DNA of 36,751 nt from an uncultured Alphaproteobacteria bacterium (GCA_903862715.1 CAIOYY010000046.1:1-36751); one strand, 5' to 3'; positions 1 to 9,253 are shown, counted from the first letter of the stretch. Notes: generated from the letters alone by a model not told the origin. Made by a program: numbers and translations.

Positions 1-56
1 AGAGCACTACCTTGACATGGTAGGGGTCACAGGTTCAATCCCTGTCGCGCCCACCA
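1..56 (+). tRNA. tRNA-Val (GAC), 5' end cut off by the window
   Basis: The 3' part of a tRNA runs into the window. An anticodon stem CTACC/GGTAG encloses the 7-base loop TTGACAT, giving anticodon GAC (valine). The T arm CAGGTTCAATCCCTG and acceptor strand GCGCCC follow, then discriminator A53 and an encoded CCA at 54-56. The acceptor 5' strand and most of the D arm lie outside the window. The anticodon is read directly; only the missing half limits confidence. Confidence 0.93.
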
Positions 57-115
57 CTTCATCCTTAAAAATCTATCGGACTGAAGATGTGCATTCTTCG
101 GCGGGAGCACACATA

Positions 116-145
116 TTGATGTGCGTTCGCGTGGCGATTTTTATA
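116..145 (+). promoter_or_regulatory. possible sigma-70 promoter of the formaldehyde dehydrogenase gene
   Basis: A TTGATG at 116-121 and TTTATA at 140-145 are separated by 18 bases, about 50 bases before the start codon. A short inverted repeat GCACA/TGTGC (about 107-124) surrounds the -35 element. The match to consensus is only moderate, and this is the only candidate I see in the 140-base gap after the tRNA. Confidence 0.3.
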
Positions 146-196
146 CCTGCCTGGACGCGGTAAATGATCCGACCAAAACACACTTAAGGATTCCCC

Positions 197-1306
<1,110 letters not shown>

Positions 1307-1354
1307 GATGTAGCGGAGACGCCGTTCTGCACCCTCCGGCGCCCGAAATGAAAA

Positions 1355-1390
1355 CGGCCCCACCGGTTTCCCGGTGGGGCCGCTTCTTTT
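1355..1390. terminator. bidirectional intrinsic terminator between converging genes
   Basis: A perfect 12-bp stem CGGCCCCACCGG (1355-1366) / CCGGTGGGGCCG (1371-1382) closes a TTTC loop. It is followed by CTTCTTTT on the plus strand and preceded by AAAA, which gives a T run on the minus strand. It sits between adhC (plus) and the RcnB-like gene (minus) and can serve both. Confidence 0.9.
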
Positions 1391-1405
1391 CTACCGCGCT
1401 CGCGC

Positions 1406-1963
1406 TTAGTAGCCGTTGAACATCAGCTCCAAGATCAGGCCCGTAGCGACGGCAACGAGCAGGAAGTCTCCGCTGTCACCATTCCGGACCCAGTGATAGC
1501 CACGCGGCGGGCTATGAAGATGATAGCGGTGCCAATCGTTGACGATCACATGGCGATGCGGCTGGTAGTAGAACCGGTCGCCACGATGGAACCTGCGGAA
1601 CTCATGACGGTCATAACGATAGGCCTGACCGCCTCTGCGATAGTCCCGCCAATCCGGCTGGTCGTATCGACGATCGTAACGGCGATCGTAACGGCGATCG
1701 GCGCGATAGTCCCGACGGTCATCGCGGCGTTCCGCACGATAGTCCCGACGGTCATCACGTCGATCATCGCGATAGTCACGACGGTCGTCGCGCCTGTTGT
1801 CGCGATAATCGCGACGGTCGTCCCAGCGGTGGTCACCGCGATCCGCGACATTCACAAACGCATCGCGGACGTTCTGCGCGTAATTTGCATTCTGAGCGCT
1901 GGCGGCCGTTGCGCCGAGCAGCGACATCGCAAATGCGCCGATGATGATCTTGCTCGTCCTCAT
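1406..1963 (-). CDS. RcnB-like periplasmic protein with Arg/Asp-rich repeats
   Basis: 185 aa from the ATG at 1963, which has GGAGA about 7 bases upstream; an in-frame extension upstream lacks a good ribosome site and would bury the signal peptide. Residues 1-25 are a Sec signal peptide ending ASA. The middle, about residues 40-105, is a tract of DDRRDYR-type units. The C-terminal third carries the RcnB-family pattern: a basic region, VNDWHRYHLHSPPRGYHWV, and a final hydrophobic LLVAVATGLILELMF. In E. coli RcnB is a periplasmic protein tuning nickel/cobalt efflux, but most alphaproteobacterial members have no tested role. No RcnA or other metal exporter is nearby, so a metal function is only a family label. 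Confidence 0.85.
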   Translation of the reverse strand: MRTSKIIIGAFAMSLLGATAASAQNANYAQNVRDAFVNVADRGDHRWDDRRDYRDNRRDDRRDYRDDRRDDRRDYRAERRDDRRDYRADRRYDRRYDRRYDQPDWRDYRRGGQAYRYDRHEFRRFHRGDRFYYQPHRHVIVNDWHRYHLHSPPRGYHWVRNGDSGDFLLVAVATGLILELMFNGY

Positions 1964-2184
1964 TGTCTTTCTCCGTTGTTGGCTCGCCTCTGCCCGAAGG
2001 CCTTGCGAGACAGCGTCGTTCTTGACGTTGGGGCCATAATGACGTGCGGGCACTGAACCGGCTCTGACCGTAATTGTCAGAATTCGTTCATCTTGGAGAA
2101 AATTATTTCCTTTTGAAATCAGCATCTTAGGCAGGCCGGACCGGCGGCACGGTGCCGCTCAAGCCAGAAAGGCCGGATTTTCCG

Positions 2185-2751
2185 TCAGGGTGCGGGCGCG
2201 CCCGGAACGATGTTCCAATCGCGCTCGAGATTGAAAACTACGGAATCGACGAAACGGCCTGAAACGGGCGTGCCCTTATCGCCGCCCGGCGGAATAGTGG
2301 CTTCGAACAGAAACAAATGGCCCTTGGTCAGATAGAAGGCCGCGACGACGCGGCTGCCGTCGGGACGGTCCTCGGTGACGCGGCGCCCGTAGACGGCGTG
2401 CTGGCCAGGCTCGGAACGCGATAGGTCGTCGGAAACAATGTTGAGGTCGCGCGTGCGGATATAAATCACTTCCTGAAGGACGGAGGCACTTTCCATCAAG
2501 CGGTCCCGCACATCGACCAGCGTGACGGTGAACGTCACGCCGCGATCCATCGCGGTGTAGATCTTGGTCGGCACGGTGCCAAGAATAGCGGTCTGATATT
2601 CGCCGGCCGAGACCGTGGGTTCGCCGGGCATGTTCACCGCAAAACCAAGTTCTTCATCGACGAACTGGCCCCACGCCGCCGCCTCGGCGGAGACCGGCGC
2701 GGCAACGGCAAAACACGCAAGCATCGCTGCCATCAGACTCAGAAAACGCAT
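2185..2751 (-). CDS. small exported protein of unknown function (paralogue of the gene at 29407)
   Basis: 188 aa from the ATG at 2751, with GGGGAGGA 5 bases upstream. Residues 1-24 form a signal peptide (MRFLSLMAAMLACFAVAAP, cleavage near VSAEA). The mature part starts with a tryptophan-containing strand and the pattern FAVNMPGEPT-x-S-AGEYQT-x4-GTVPTK, then a beta-rich domain ending in FVDSVVFNLE. The same order of motifs is found in the protein encoded at 29407-29949. I recall similar secreted proteins of about 180 aa in rhizobia and relatives, with no assigned role. It is probably periplasmic and enzymatically unremarkable. It diverges from the DUF6152 gene at 2955. Confidence 0.8.
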   Translation of the reverse strand: MRFLSLMAAMLACFAVAAPVSAEAAAWGQFVDEELGFAVNMPGEPTVSAGEYQTAILGTVPTKIYTAMDRGVTFTVTLVDVRDRLMESASVLQEVIYIRTRDLNIVSDDLSRSEPGQHAVYGRRVTEDRPDGSRVVAAFYLTKGHLFLFEATIPPGGDKGTPVSGRFVDSVVFNLERDWNIVPGAPAP

Positions 2752-2954
2752 TCGGTCCTCCCCGGGGAAATCGCCTTTACCGGCGCTTTGTTTCACTTCC
2801 GGGGAAAAGACTGCCACAAAATGAGGAGCCTTGTCTGCGTTACCCTTCGGCGCCCGGTGCGGAAAAGCCGGCTATTGCGGCTTGCCGCGCCTTTGCGCCC
2901 TGCATAATATTGCCGGAAATCATAAGAACCGCGTCGTCGTTTTGGGAGAGGCCG

Positions 2955-3365
2955 ATGAACTTCAAGCTCTTACGTGTTGCGCCTGTGGCGGCGTGCATGG
3001 CCGCAATGTTCCTAAGTTCGGCTTCCGCACATCATTCCTTCGCCATGTTCGATCAGGACAAAATCGTGACGATGGAAGGGACTGTCACGGAATTCGAGTG
3101 GATCAATCCGCATAGCTGGCTGCATTTCACGGCCACGTCGGAAGACGGACAGGAACAGGAATGGTCGATTGAACTCGCATCGGTCGGACAACAGGTTCGC
3201 GCAGGATGGACACCGGAGACGCTGAAACCGGGAGACCCAATCACCATCGAGTTCAATCCGCTGCGTGATGGTACCCGTGGCGGCACGCTTCTGAACGTAA
3301 CCCTGCCAAATGGCGAGAAACTGGGACATGGCGGCATGCCGGCCAATCCCATCACGACGAATTAG
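2955..3365 (+). CDS. DUF6152 family exported protein
   Basis: 136 aa from the ATG at 2955, preceded by GGGAGAGG. A signal peptide of about 25 residues (ending SSASA) is followed immediately by HHSFAMFD, the signature opening of DUF6152 proteins, and then a beta-sheet pattern: VTMEGTVTEFEWINPHSWLHF and DPITIEFNPLRDGTRGG. The conserved mature N-terminal His-His could bind metal, but no function is established for the family. The gene converges on the lipoprotein hydrolase with only 7 bases between stops and no intrinsic terminator between them. Confidence 0.85.
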   Translation: MNFKLLRVAPVAACMAAMFLSSASAHHSFAMFDQDKIVTMEGTVTEFEWINPHSWLHFTATSEDGQEQEWSIELASVGQQVRAGWTPETLKPGDPITIEFNPLRDGTRGGTLLNVTLPNGEKLGHGGMPANPITTN

Positions 3366-3372
3366 CCTGCCT

Positions 3373-4374
3373 TCAGCGCGAGGCGGGGGCCTTGGCGGGA
3401 ACTGCCTCATCGGTGCGCGCCAGCGCATTACCGTTCGCAACACCGGAGATCCAGCCCGCCACTTCATCCCAGCGCGGTGCGGCTTCAAGATCTCGCAGGA
3501 TCATATGATAACCGTCGGGGTAAAACGTCACCTCTGCATTCGATGAGAAGGACGCGATGACGCTTTGGGTTGCGTCGTTGGGAATGATGTCGTCGCGCCC
3601 GCCATAGACCAGCAATACCGGCTTGTCGCCGATTCCCGCACCGGATTCATAGGCGTCCTCCATCAGATCGACGAGACCGTACACCGCATCGGTGCGCGTG
3701 GCCTTCAGGAACAGCGGATCGCGTCCGTTCTCGATCAGCATATCGAGATTGTCGGAAGGCGTGATGTCGATATTGCCGCCCGTCAGTGTCCACCACGGTG
3801 CGGCATGCGCTGTGAGCCACAATAAAGCGCGATGGGTTAAGGGAAGCGCACTCCAGCCCCATACGGCAGGCGCGATCAGGACATAGCCGTCGGCCTGCGG
3901 ATCGGGGCCCTTGTCCAGCGCCGACAACACGACCGCTCCTCCCATGCTTTCGCCCAATACGACAACCGGAAGGCCCGGATGACGGGCGCGCAAGACATCG
4001 ACGAAATCGGCAATATCCTGCCGCATCGCATTAGCGCCCGGCCAGAAGCCGGTACCGGGCGAACGGCCGAAGCCGCGCTGATCAAAGGCGTAGGTGGTGA
4101 TGCCCAGTGTGGCCCAGCGCGACGCGGGCATTTCGAAGGCGCGCGAATAATCGTTCATGCCATGCAACGCCACGACGACGGCCCGGGGATTTTCCGCGTC
4201 CCAGTGACGAAGACCCAGACGCAAGCCATCGCGCGTGACGAAGACTTCCGCTTCCAGTGGATCGCTAGCGCCCGTCGCCTCTATCGCGGGCTCCCGTGAT
4301 TCCAGCCCCGCCGGTGCGATATGCGGCGTACAGCCCGCGACATTGGCGGCGAGTACGATGCCAAGCCCCGCCAT
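3373..4374 (-). CDS. alpha/beta hydrolase lipoprotein, monoacylglycerol lipase-like
   Basis: 333 aa from the ATG at 4374. The catalytic triad can be read: nucleophile elbow GESMG (Ser143), Asp261 in YGGRDD and His290 in PDGYHM, with an HGMNDYS oxyanion region and YAFDQRGFGRSPG typical of the Hydrolase_4 (lysophospholipase / monoacylglycerol lipase) group. A lipobox VAGC places a lipidated Cys at 15. The start overlaps the upstream stop as TGATG, which suggests translational coupling. An alternative ATG at 4461 would overlap that gene by 88 bases but would supply the basic residues (RTLFRAL) that the short signal lacks, so the start is not settled. The substrate is probably a membrane-derived ester, by family. 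Confidence 0.82.
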   Translation of the reverse strand: MAGLGIVLAANVAGCTPHIAPAGLESREPAIEATGASDPLEAEVFVTRDGLRLGLRHWDAENPRAVVVALHGMNDYSRAFEMPASRWATLGITTYAFDQRGFGRSPGTGFWPGANAMRQDIADFVDVLRARHPGLPVVVLGESMGGAVVLSALDKGPDPQADGYVLIAPAVWGWSALPLTHRALLWLTAHAAPWWTLTGGNIDITPSDNLDMLIENGRDPLFLKATRTDAVYGLVDLMEDAYESGAGIGDKPVLLVYGGRDDIIPNDATQSVIASFSSNAEVTFYPDGYHMILRDLEAAPRWDEVAGWISGVANGNALARTDEAVPAKAPASR

Positions 4375-4979
4375 CAGCGCTCGGAAGAGAGTACGCGCCG
4401 GACGCGGCGTTTGAGATAAGGAAGAAGATCGCTTTCGAACCACGGATTCTTTCTCAACCATGCATTGTTGCGCCAGGACGGGTGCGGCAGAGGTATGATG
4501 CCGGGAGCATAATCGCGCCAGGCCGCGACTGTCTCGGTCAACGTTGCTTCTGCCCTGCCCTTAAGATGATAGCGCTGCGCATAGCTTCCAACCGCGAGCA
4601 GCAATGGGAAGCGCGGAGCGGCGGCAAAAAGCGGACCGCGCCATGCTTTCGCGCATTCGGGCCGCGGCGGCTTGTCGGCGCCCTTGTCATCATAGCCGGG
4701 GAAGCAGAACCCCATCGGGATGATCGCCACTTTGGCTTCGTCGTAAAATTCCTCCGGCGAGAGGCCAAGCCAGTCGCGCAGACGGTCGCCTGAGGGATCG
4801 GTGAAGGGTATGCCGCTTTGATGGACACGCAGGCCCGGCGCCTGCCCCGCGATGCAAAGCCGCGCCGAAGATTGCAGCCGCAGCACCGGACGCGGCAGAT
4901 GCGTCAGAGATCCGGCGCAACGCCGGCAGGCGCGTATATCGTGTAGCAGTCTAGTGAGGGTCTGTTCCGCAGTCGGCAC
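4374..4979 (-). CDS. uracil-DNA glycosylase family protein
   Basis: 201 aa. The UDG-superfamily pattern is clear: GQAPG (45-49) in the position of the GExPG water-activating loop, then SGIPFTDPSGDRLRDWLG, and HPSWRN (166-171) as the second active-site loop. A CRRC pair lies at 18-21, with further cysteines at 42, 92 and 109. Family 4/5 enzymes bind an iron-sulphur cluster through four cysteines, but the spacing here is not obviously the same, so I do not claim a cluster. The family removes uracil or related bases from DNA, but this subgroup is poorly tested. It is third in a minus-strand operon, 50 bases after the small membrane protein, and is coupled to the hydrolase that follows. Confidence 0.83.
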   Translation of the reverse strand: MPTAEQTLTRLLHDIRACRRCAGSLTHLPRPVLRLQSSARLCIAGQAPGLRVHQSGIPFTDPSGDRLRDWLGLSPEEFYDEAKVAIIPMGFCFPGYDDKGADKPPRPECAKAWRGPLFAAAPRFPLLLAVGSYAQRYHLKGRAEATLTETVAAWRDYAPGIIPLPHPSWRNNAWLRKNPWFESDLLPYLKRRVRRVLSSER

Positions 4980-5029
4980 GTAAAGAACATGGAGAACGCC
5001 AGGCCACGGCGCAATGCTCGATTACCTGG

Positions 5030-5194
5030 TCAGCGGCGAAAATAGGCGTTGACGAGACAGATCGCGCCGACAACGAGCATCAGCGCATCGCCCTGGATAA
5101 ACAAAAAACTGAAATTCAGCCGCGCGATCCCGAACGCGCCAAGTACCGCCAGAATCCCGGCGAGCCAGAGCGTGACGGTGGCAAATCTACGCAT
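5030..5194 (-). CDS. 54-aa membrane protein
   Basis: A short ORF with an ATG at 5194 and GGGAG 7 bases before it, 11 bases after the nucleoside transporter stop. The sequence has two hydrophobic segments, about residues 7-26 (TLWLAGILAVLGAFGIA) and 31-50 (FLFIQGDALMLVVGAICLV), with basic ends (MRRF and YFRR), so a two-helix membrane hairpin with both ends in the cytoplasm is likely. I do not recognise a family. Its tight spacing suggests it is co-expressed with the transporter and may be an accessory or simply a small membrane protein. Confidence 0.7.
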   Translation of the reverse strand: MRRFATVTLWLAGILAVLGAFGIARLNFSFLFIQGDALMLVVGAICLVNAYFRR

Positions 5195-5205
5195 CAAAAT
5201 CTCCC

Positions 5206-6459
5206 TCAAAAGAAAGGCAACATTCCCACGACGGCGCCCGTCATGCCGGTGGCAATGGTACCCGAGACCAGAGATTTCAGCGAAAGCTCGACGATTTCTG
5301 CGCGCCGTTCCGGGACCATGTTGGCGAGACCCGCGATCATGATGCCGACCGAACCGAAATTGGCAAAGCCGCACATCGCATAGAGCATGATGAGTTCGGA
5401 GCGCGGCGAAAGCACGCCTTCGGGAAGACCTGCGAGATTCAAATATGCAATGAATTCGTTGAGGATGGTCTTAGTGCCGAGCAGGCTGCCCGCGACCGCT
5501 GCCTCATCAGTCGGTATGCCGTAAAGCCAGACGACAGGCGCGAACAGCCAGCCGACCATCCGCTCGACGGTGAGCGGCGCGCCGCCCACCGGTGGAAGAT
5601 TGCCGACGATAATATTGGCGAGCGCAACCAGCGCCACCATGACGATCAGCATGGCGAGAATGCCGAGATAAAGACGCAGTCCATCCTCGGTCCCGCGTGT
5701 GATGGCATCCATGCTGGAGCGATATTCCACCTCCATATGAGCATCGGCGGGCGTCGCGCCCTCGCCCGGGACCATCACTTTGGAAATGAGAATGGCGGCG
5801 GGCAGAGAAATGAACGACGCCACCAATATATGTCCCAACGCGCCTGGTACGGCATTCCCCAGAATGGTGGCGTAAAGCACCATGACGGTCCCTGCGACGC
5901 TGGCGAGCCCGGTGGTGCACACCATGAAAAGCTCGGAGCGCGTGAGCCGGGCGAGATAGGGGCGGATCAGAAGCGGTGCTTCGACCATGCCAAGGAAGAT
6001 ATTGGCCGCGGCGCTGAGCCCCACGGCGCCGCCGAGGCCCATCGACCGCTGCAGCAGGAACGCAATGCCACGCACGATGACGGGCAGAATGCGCCAATAC
6101 CAAAGAAGCGCGGCGAGCGCCGACATGACGATGACCAACGGCAGCGCCTGAAAGGCGAGGCTCATAGTGTTGTTCGGCTGGGTGACATCAAAAGGTATAT
6201 CGCCACCGCCCACATAGCCGAACACGAAAGCAGTGCCGGCGCGGGTGGCAGAAGCCAGCGCATCGACCACCGCATTCAGCGAGAACAGCGCATCGCGCGC
6301 GAAGGGGAGACCAAGAAAGAGCAGCGCGAGAGCGATCTGGAGCCCTACTCCCACCAGCACCAGACGCCAGGAGAAGGCCCGCCGATTTTCCGATATCGCC
6401 CAGGACAGCAGTACGAGAACCGCGATCCCGAAGGCGCTTTGAATCTGTAACCAGGGCAT
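5206..6459 (-). CDS. NupC-type concentrative nucleoside transporter
   Basis: 417 aa from the ATG at 6459 (a TTG at 6504 would add 15 residues and is less likely). It is a polytopic membrane protein of the CNT family, which imports nucleosides with H+ or Na+. Family landmarks are an N-terminal hydrophobic segment, the VFGYVGGGD region, the QALPLVIVMSAL gate, the GMVEAPLLIRPYL nucleoside-binding loop, TGLASVAGTVMVLYA, and LNEFIAYLNLA with CGFANFGSVGIMIAGL near the C terminus. It heads a minus-strand operon with the 54-aa protein, the UDG-family protein and the hydrolase. Nucleoside uptake and uracil removal from DNA are both nucleobase-related, but I see no further evidence of a joint role. Confidence 0.93.
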   Translation of the reverse strand: MPWLQIQSAFGIAVLVLLSWAISENRRAFSWRLVLVGVGLQIALALLFLGLPFARDALFSLNAVVDALASATRAGTAFVFGYVGGGDIPFDVTQPNNTMSLAFQALPLVIVMSALAALLWYWRILPVIVRGIAFLLQRSMGLGGAVGLSAAANIFLGMVEAPLLIRPYLARLTRSELFMVCTTGLASVAGTVMVLYATILGNAVPGALGHILVASFISLPAAILISKVMVPGEGATPADAHMEVEYRSSMDAITRGTEDGLRLYLGILAMLIVMVALVALANIIVGNLPPVGGAPLTVERMVGWLFAPVVWLYGIPTDEAAVAGSLLGTKTILNEFIAYLNLAGLPEGVLSPRSELIMLYAMCGFANFGSVGIMIAGLANMVPERRAEIVELSLKSLVSGTIATGMTGAVVGMLPFF

Positions 6460-6507
6460 GGGACACGCGAATCGGAACCGCGAGGGCCAGTGTACACCCG
6501 GCAAACG

Positions 6508-6540
6508 AAACGGGCCGGAGATGAGCCCGGCCCGTTTGTT
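6508..6540 (-). terminator. intrinsic terminator after the vWA lipoprotein gene
   Basis: An 11-bp stem AAACGGGCCGG (6508-6518) / CCGGCCCGTTT (6527-6537) with an 8-base loop. On the minus strand the stem ends in GTTTCGTTTG. It separates the vWA gene from the nucleoside transporter operon transcribed in the same direction, so the transporter needs its own promoter. Confidence 0.8.
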
Positions 6541-6570
6541 ATCGCTCGCTGCTAAAGGACGTGGCGGCCC

Positions 6571-8292
6571 TTAACGCTGGAGCGGTTGCATCGACTCCGC
6601 CGTTTCAGCGAGCCTCAAGAGCTGCACGAATTCGGCGCGATAGCCGAATTCGTCCGTGCCGCGTGCGCCATTGGCAAGCGCGATAGCACGCGTGTAGTCG
6701 AAATCCGTCACATAGGGATCGTGACGCAGAAGGTGCCCCGCCCCCGCGACGGCCGCCGCAAAGCGCACATCTTCGGGAAGCGCCGCGAAGTCGGTGCGGA
6801 AGTCGGCGTCCGTCACTGCCACGTCCAGAAGGCGGGACTCGTCCTCGTCGGGAAGCTTGTAGCGAAGCTTCACGAAAGCAATTTCCCCGCCGGGGTTACT
6901 TGCCACGGAAGAACCATAGCGCAACGGGTCCGACATCCGCGCGTCCGAACCGACGGGCGTGATTTCATAGAGCGCCGTCACCGTGTGACCCGAACCGATA
7001 TCACCCGCATCCACTGCGTCATTGTTGAAATCGGTCTCGTTCAAAAGCCGCGTTTCGTAACCGATCAGGCGGTACTCGGCGACGCGCGCGGGATTGAACT
7101 CGACCTGGATTTTCACGTCCTTGGCAATGGTGAACAAGGTACCGGCGATTTCATCGACGAACACTTTACGGGCTTCGTTGAGGTTATCAATGTAGGCTGC
7201 GGTGCCGTTACCGGCCTGCGACAGCGCCTGCATCGTGACATCGTTGTAATTGCCGCCGCCGAAACCAAGCACAGTCAGGAACACGCCGCTGTCGCGTTCG
7301 CGGGCGACGAAATCTTCCAACGCTTCGGGATCGGTGATGCCGACATTAAAATCGCCATCCGTCGCGAGGATCACGCGGTTGACGCCGTCCTCGTCGAAAT
7401 TGGCTTCGGCCAGCTGATAGGCCTGGCGGATGCCCTCACCGCCTGCGGTCGAACCACCGGCTTCAAGGCGATCCAGCGCCGCGAGGATTTTCGCTTTCTC
7501 GGAGCCATTTGTGGGTTCAAGAACGACGCCCGCGGAGCCCGCATAGACAACGATGGAGACACGGTCGTTCTCGTCCAATTGCTCGACCAGAAGACGGAAT
7601 GAGCGTTTCAGGAGAGGAAGTTTATTCTCGTCCTGCATCGAACCGGACGTATCGAACAGGAAGACGAGATTGGCGTTCGGCCTTTCCGCGCGCGGCAGAT
7701 CGAAGCCCTGGACGCCGATATGGAGGATCTGGGTCTCGCTATTCCAGGGCGTCGGATAGACCGCGACGGTCGGCTGGAACGGTTCGCTGCGATCGGACGG
7801 AAGCGCATAGGAATAGTCGAAGTAATTGACCAGTTCCTCGATGCGCACGGCATCGGAAGGCGGCAACACGCCGTCTTCGAGGTAACGCCGCATATTGGAA
7901 TAGGACGCGGTATCGACGTCGATCGAGAAGGTGGAGACCGGTTCGCGCGCCGTCACCTTAATCGGATTGGCGTCGGCATCGGGATATTGCTCGGTGTTTT
8001 CGACCGGATAGGCATAGGAGCCGCCCGGAGCGAAGCTCGGCGCCGCGGCGTAGTTGGCGCCACCTGCGCGCGACATGGTGTCGGCATACATCTGTCCCGG
8101 CGGGGGCGGCGCGGGCGGCAATGGCGCGGGCTCCTGGCGGCTCAAGACCGTTTCATTTTCAGCCAGTCCTGTCTCGGGCTGCCCCGACACTTTCTCGGGT
8201 TCGGTCGAGCAACCCGCCAGGAAGAGAAGCCCGGCAACAAGAGCGAGCGTGGAGGCACTTTGGATGAGTGCGGTAAAACGGTGGGTCGTCAT
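6571..8292 (-). CDS. von Willebrand factor A domain lipoprotein (YfbK type)
   Basis: 573 aa from the ATG at 8292 with GGGGAA upstream. A lipoprotein signal ends FLAGC (Cys28). A proline-rich linker (about 55-70) follows, then the YfbK-type N-terminal domain (VSTFSIDVDTASYSNMRRYL, about 119-138), a vWA domain with the metal-site DTSGS at 214-218 and LATDGDFN further on, and a C-terminal DUF3520-like part that includes DPLRYG and LPEDVRFAAAVAGAGHLL. Such proteins are predicted to sit in the periplasm anchored to a membrane and bind partners through a Mg2+-dependent adhesion site; E. coli YfbK has no well-defined role. It forms a single-gene unit ended by the stem-loop at 6508. Confidence 0.93.
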   Translation of the reverse strand: MTTHRFTALIQSASTLALVAGLLFLAGCSTEPEKVSGQPETGLAENETVLSRQEPAPLPPAPPPPGQMYADTMSRAGGANYAAAPSFAPGGSYAYPVENTEQYPDADANPIKVTAREPVSTFSIDVDTASYSNMRRYLEDGVLPPSDAVRIEELVNYFDYSYALPSDRSEPFQPTVAVYPTPWNSETQILHIGVQGFDLPRAERPNANLVFLFDTSGSMQDENKLPLLKRSFRLLVEQLDENDRVSIVVYAGSAGVVLEPTNGSEKAKILAALDRLEAGGSTAGGEGIRQAYQLAEANFDEDGVNRVILATDGDFNVGITDPEALEDFVARERDSGVFLTVLGFGGGNYNDVTMQALSQAGNGTAAYIDNLNEARKVFVDEIAGTLFTIAKDVKIQVEFNPARVAEYRLIGYETRLLNETDFNNDAVDAGDIGSGHTVTALYEITPVGSDARMSDPLRYGSSVASNPGGEIAFVKLRYKLPDEDESRLLDVAVTDADFRTDFAALPEDVRFAAAVAGAGHLLRHDPYVTDFDYTRAIALANGARGTDEFGYRAEFVQLLRLAETAESMQPLQR

Positions 8293-8401
8293 GGCAATTC
8301 CCCAATTTGGACGTTGGAAAAGAGGATGGCCTGGCAATGCGCCTGCGTCGGGGCCGCATTGCGCCGCGCACGCGGCACGATTGCGGCAAAACTGCGCCGC
8401 T

Positions 8402-9253
8402 TCAGGTGGCAGAACGCGTAATGACACGTTCCAGCGCCGTTTCCAGGGCCGCGCGCGGCTCCGGCAGCGTCAGGCCGAAATCCTTTTCGAGAACGGCCAT
8501 GATTTCGGAAGGCTTCGAGAACGTGCATTTTTCGGTGCGCCCGTCCTGATGGCGCACCGCATAATGATTATCGCGCAAGCCCAGCCGTTTTCCGGGACGC
8601 GGCCGGGCGGCGATAAGCGTGGTAACGAAGGGCGATTGCGGATGCGTCGCGCGATACCAGTTCAGCGCTTCATAATCCTGGGGATAGTAATCCTGCATGC
8701 CGAAGCGATATTGTGTTTCCCATTCCCCCCCCAGAAGCGCCTGCTCGTCGTATTCATCGCCCTTCTTTACGACACGAAACAAGCCATGCGGTGTTTCCTG
8801 CGGATGCGGATCGTCGAGGCGCAAGGGCGCGGTCAGCGTCTGGCTGCCAAAGCCGATATCGGCAATGTATATGCCTTCAGGCAATTCAACCTTGAGCAAC
8901 ATATGGCTGCGCGGCGAGAGGTCTTCCGGACGCCCACGCAGAACGCGCGCCGAAAGTCCGGTGACGCGGAATCCGAGCGCTAGCAGCACGCGCCAGAAAA
9001 GCCCGTTCTGTTCGAAGCAGTAGCCCCCGCGCCCGCCATGGATCAGTTTCTTCTGCACGGATTGCATATCGAGCAATACCGGACGGCCCAGAAAGGGATC
9101 GAGGTTTTCGAAGGCGATGGCGGTCGGGTGCAAGAGATGCAGCGCGCGCAGCGTCTCCAATGACGCCCCGCGCGTGCCATCGTACCCGACGCGCCGGAAA
9201 TAGGCGTCGAGATCGATATGGTCCCTCAGGGAAAGTCTGGGATCATCGCTCAG
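8402..9253 (-). CDS. nat: arylamine N-acetyltransferase, apparent CTG start
   Basis: 283 aa if translation begins at the CTG at 9253-9251. The cytoplasmic enzyme transfers acetyl from acetyl-CoA to arylamines and hydrazines. The Cys-His-Asp triad is visible: Cys79 in RGGYCFEQN, His117 in SHMLLK and Asp132 in ADIGFG. The first in-frame ATG/GTG/TTG-class codon is a TTG at 9160, which would remove the conserved HIDLEDAYFRRVGYDG segment that opens all such enzymes. That segment is encoded upstream in the same frame back to CTGAGC, where CTG overlaps the TGA of the amidohydrolase (CTGA, the equivalent of the usual ATGA). AGAAGG lies 10 bases before it. The enzyme identity is secure; the CTG start is inferred. 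Confidence 0.93.
   Translation of the reverse strand: MSDDPRLSLRDHIDLDAYFRRVGYDGTRGASLETLRALHLLHPTAIAFENLDPFLGRPVLLDMQSVQKKLIHGGRGGYCFEQNGLFWRVLLALGFRVTGLSARVLRGRPEDLSPRSHMLLKVELPEGIYIADIGFGSQTLTAPLRLDDPHPQETPHGLFRVVKKGDEYDEQALLGGEWETQYRFGMQDYYPQDYEALNWYRATHPQSPFVTTLIAARPRPGKRLGLRDNHYAVRHQDGRTEKCTFSKPSEIMAVLEKDFGLTLPEPRAALETALERVITRSAT

Noticed and set aside
1493-2056. Plus-strand frame of 187 codons rich in Ile/Val/Thr/Ala repeats
   Set aside because: It is the antisense reading of the Arg/Asp repeat of the RcnB-like gene; the regular composition comes from the repeat.
2144-2158. Inverted repeat GCGGCACGGTGCCGC considered as a terminator for the gene at 2185
   Set aside because: No T tract follows on the minus strand and the loop would be one base, so it cannot fold as an intrinsic terminator as written.
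8054-8983. Plus-strand frame of 309 codons across the vWA lipoprotein and the N-acetyltransferase
   Set aside because: It crosses two confidently identified minus-strand genes and contains no recognisable domain.
9160-9162. TTG at 9160 as the start of the N-acetyltransferase
   Set aside because: It would remove about 31 conserved residues that are clearly encoded upstream in the same frame.
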